Below are positions 63,993 to 64,000 of a stretch of 64,000 nt of DNA, piece by piece (position 1 is the first letter of the stretch; every line of letters begins with the position of its first letter). Origin of the DNA: Nematostella vectensis (lineage: Eukaryota; Cnidaria; Anthozoa; Actiniaria; Edwardsiidae); the NCBI RefSeq assembly GCF_932526225.1, contig NC_064045.1, forward strand, positions 3,511,998 to 3,575,997, written 5' to 3'. The notes beneath the pieces were generated by a model that was not told the DNA's origin, did no database searches, and was given only the letters and a program-made list of their open reading frames with translations. Both the position numbers and the translations under genes were made by a program.

Positions 63993-64000
63993 GTAGCCTT

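Overview
Eukaryotic, intron-rich animal DNA, about 64 kb. Gene content (a discoidin-domain receptor-like protein, a rhodopsin-type GPCR, BPTF/NURF301, AIMP2, an NRARP-like ankyrin gene), kilobase-scale introns and many short inverted-repeat elements point to an invertebrate metazoan. My best guess is an anthozoan cnidarian such as a sea anemone, but the species is an inference.

Layout. 1-9.4 kb: a five-exon type I membrane protein with one F5/8C (discoidin) domain (1232-4495, +), then repeat-rich intergenic DNA with a ~104-bp tandem array and two shorter tandem arrays. 9.5-10.5 kb: an orphan class A GPCR on the minus strand. 10.5-17.3 kb: mostly non-coding, with a small secreted or membrane TSP1-like gene (14702-~17250, +) whose first intron carries ~840 bp of G-rich minisatellite. 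19.2-41.2 kb: a complete 17-exon BPTF/NURF301 gene on the minus strand. I followed reading frame and splice phase through every junction, and the CDS sums to 9318 nt (3105 aa). An intronless F-box/LRR gene (21440-23092, +) lies nested in one of its introns. 41.7-46.1 kb: AIMP2, divergent from BPTF across a ~580-bp shared promoter. 48.4-48.7 kb: the terminal exon of an NRARP-like gene (-). 49-62 kb: largely non-coding, dense in MITE-like hairpins and minisatellites, with one weak candidate small gene. 62.45-63.99 kb: C-terminal part of an unrecognised acidic and Ser/Ala-repeat protein (-), probably running off the window.

The genes do not form an operon-like unit. BPTF (chromatin remodelling), AIMP2 (tRNA-synthetase scaffold), the F-box/LRR protein (probable SCF ubiquitin ligase adaptor) and the NRARP-like protein (Notch feedback in vertebrates) are independent housekeeping or regulatory genes. 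I found no evidence of a new multi-gene system. The most unusual signals are: repeats in BPTF introns built from copies of the adjoining exon end and splice donor; heavy minisatellite expansion inside BPTF's giant exon 5; a 41-codon open frame just past the BPTF stop in another frame; several MITE families, some with target-site duplications; and a two-variant 30-bp minisatellite.
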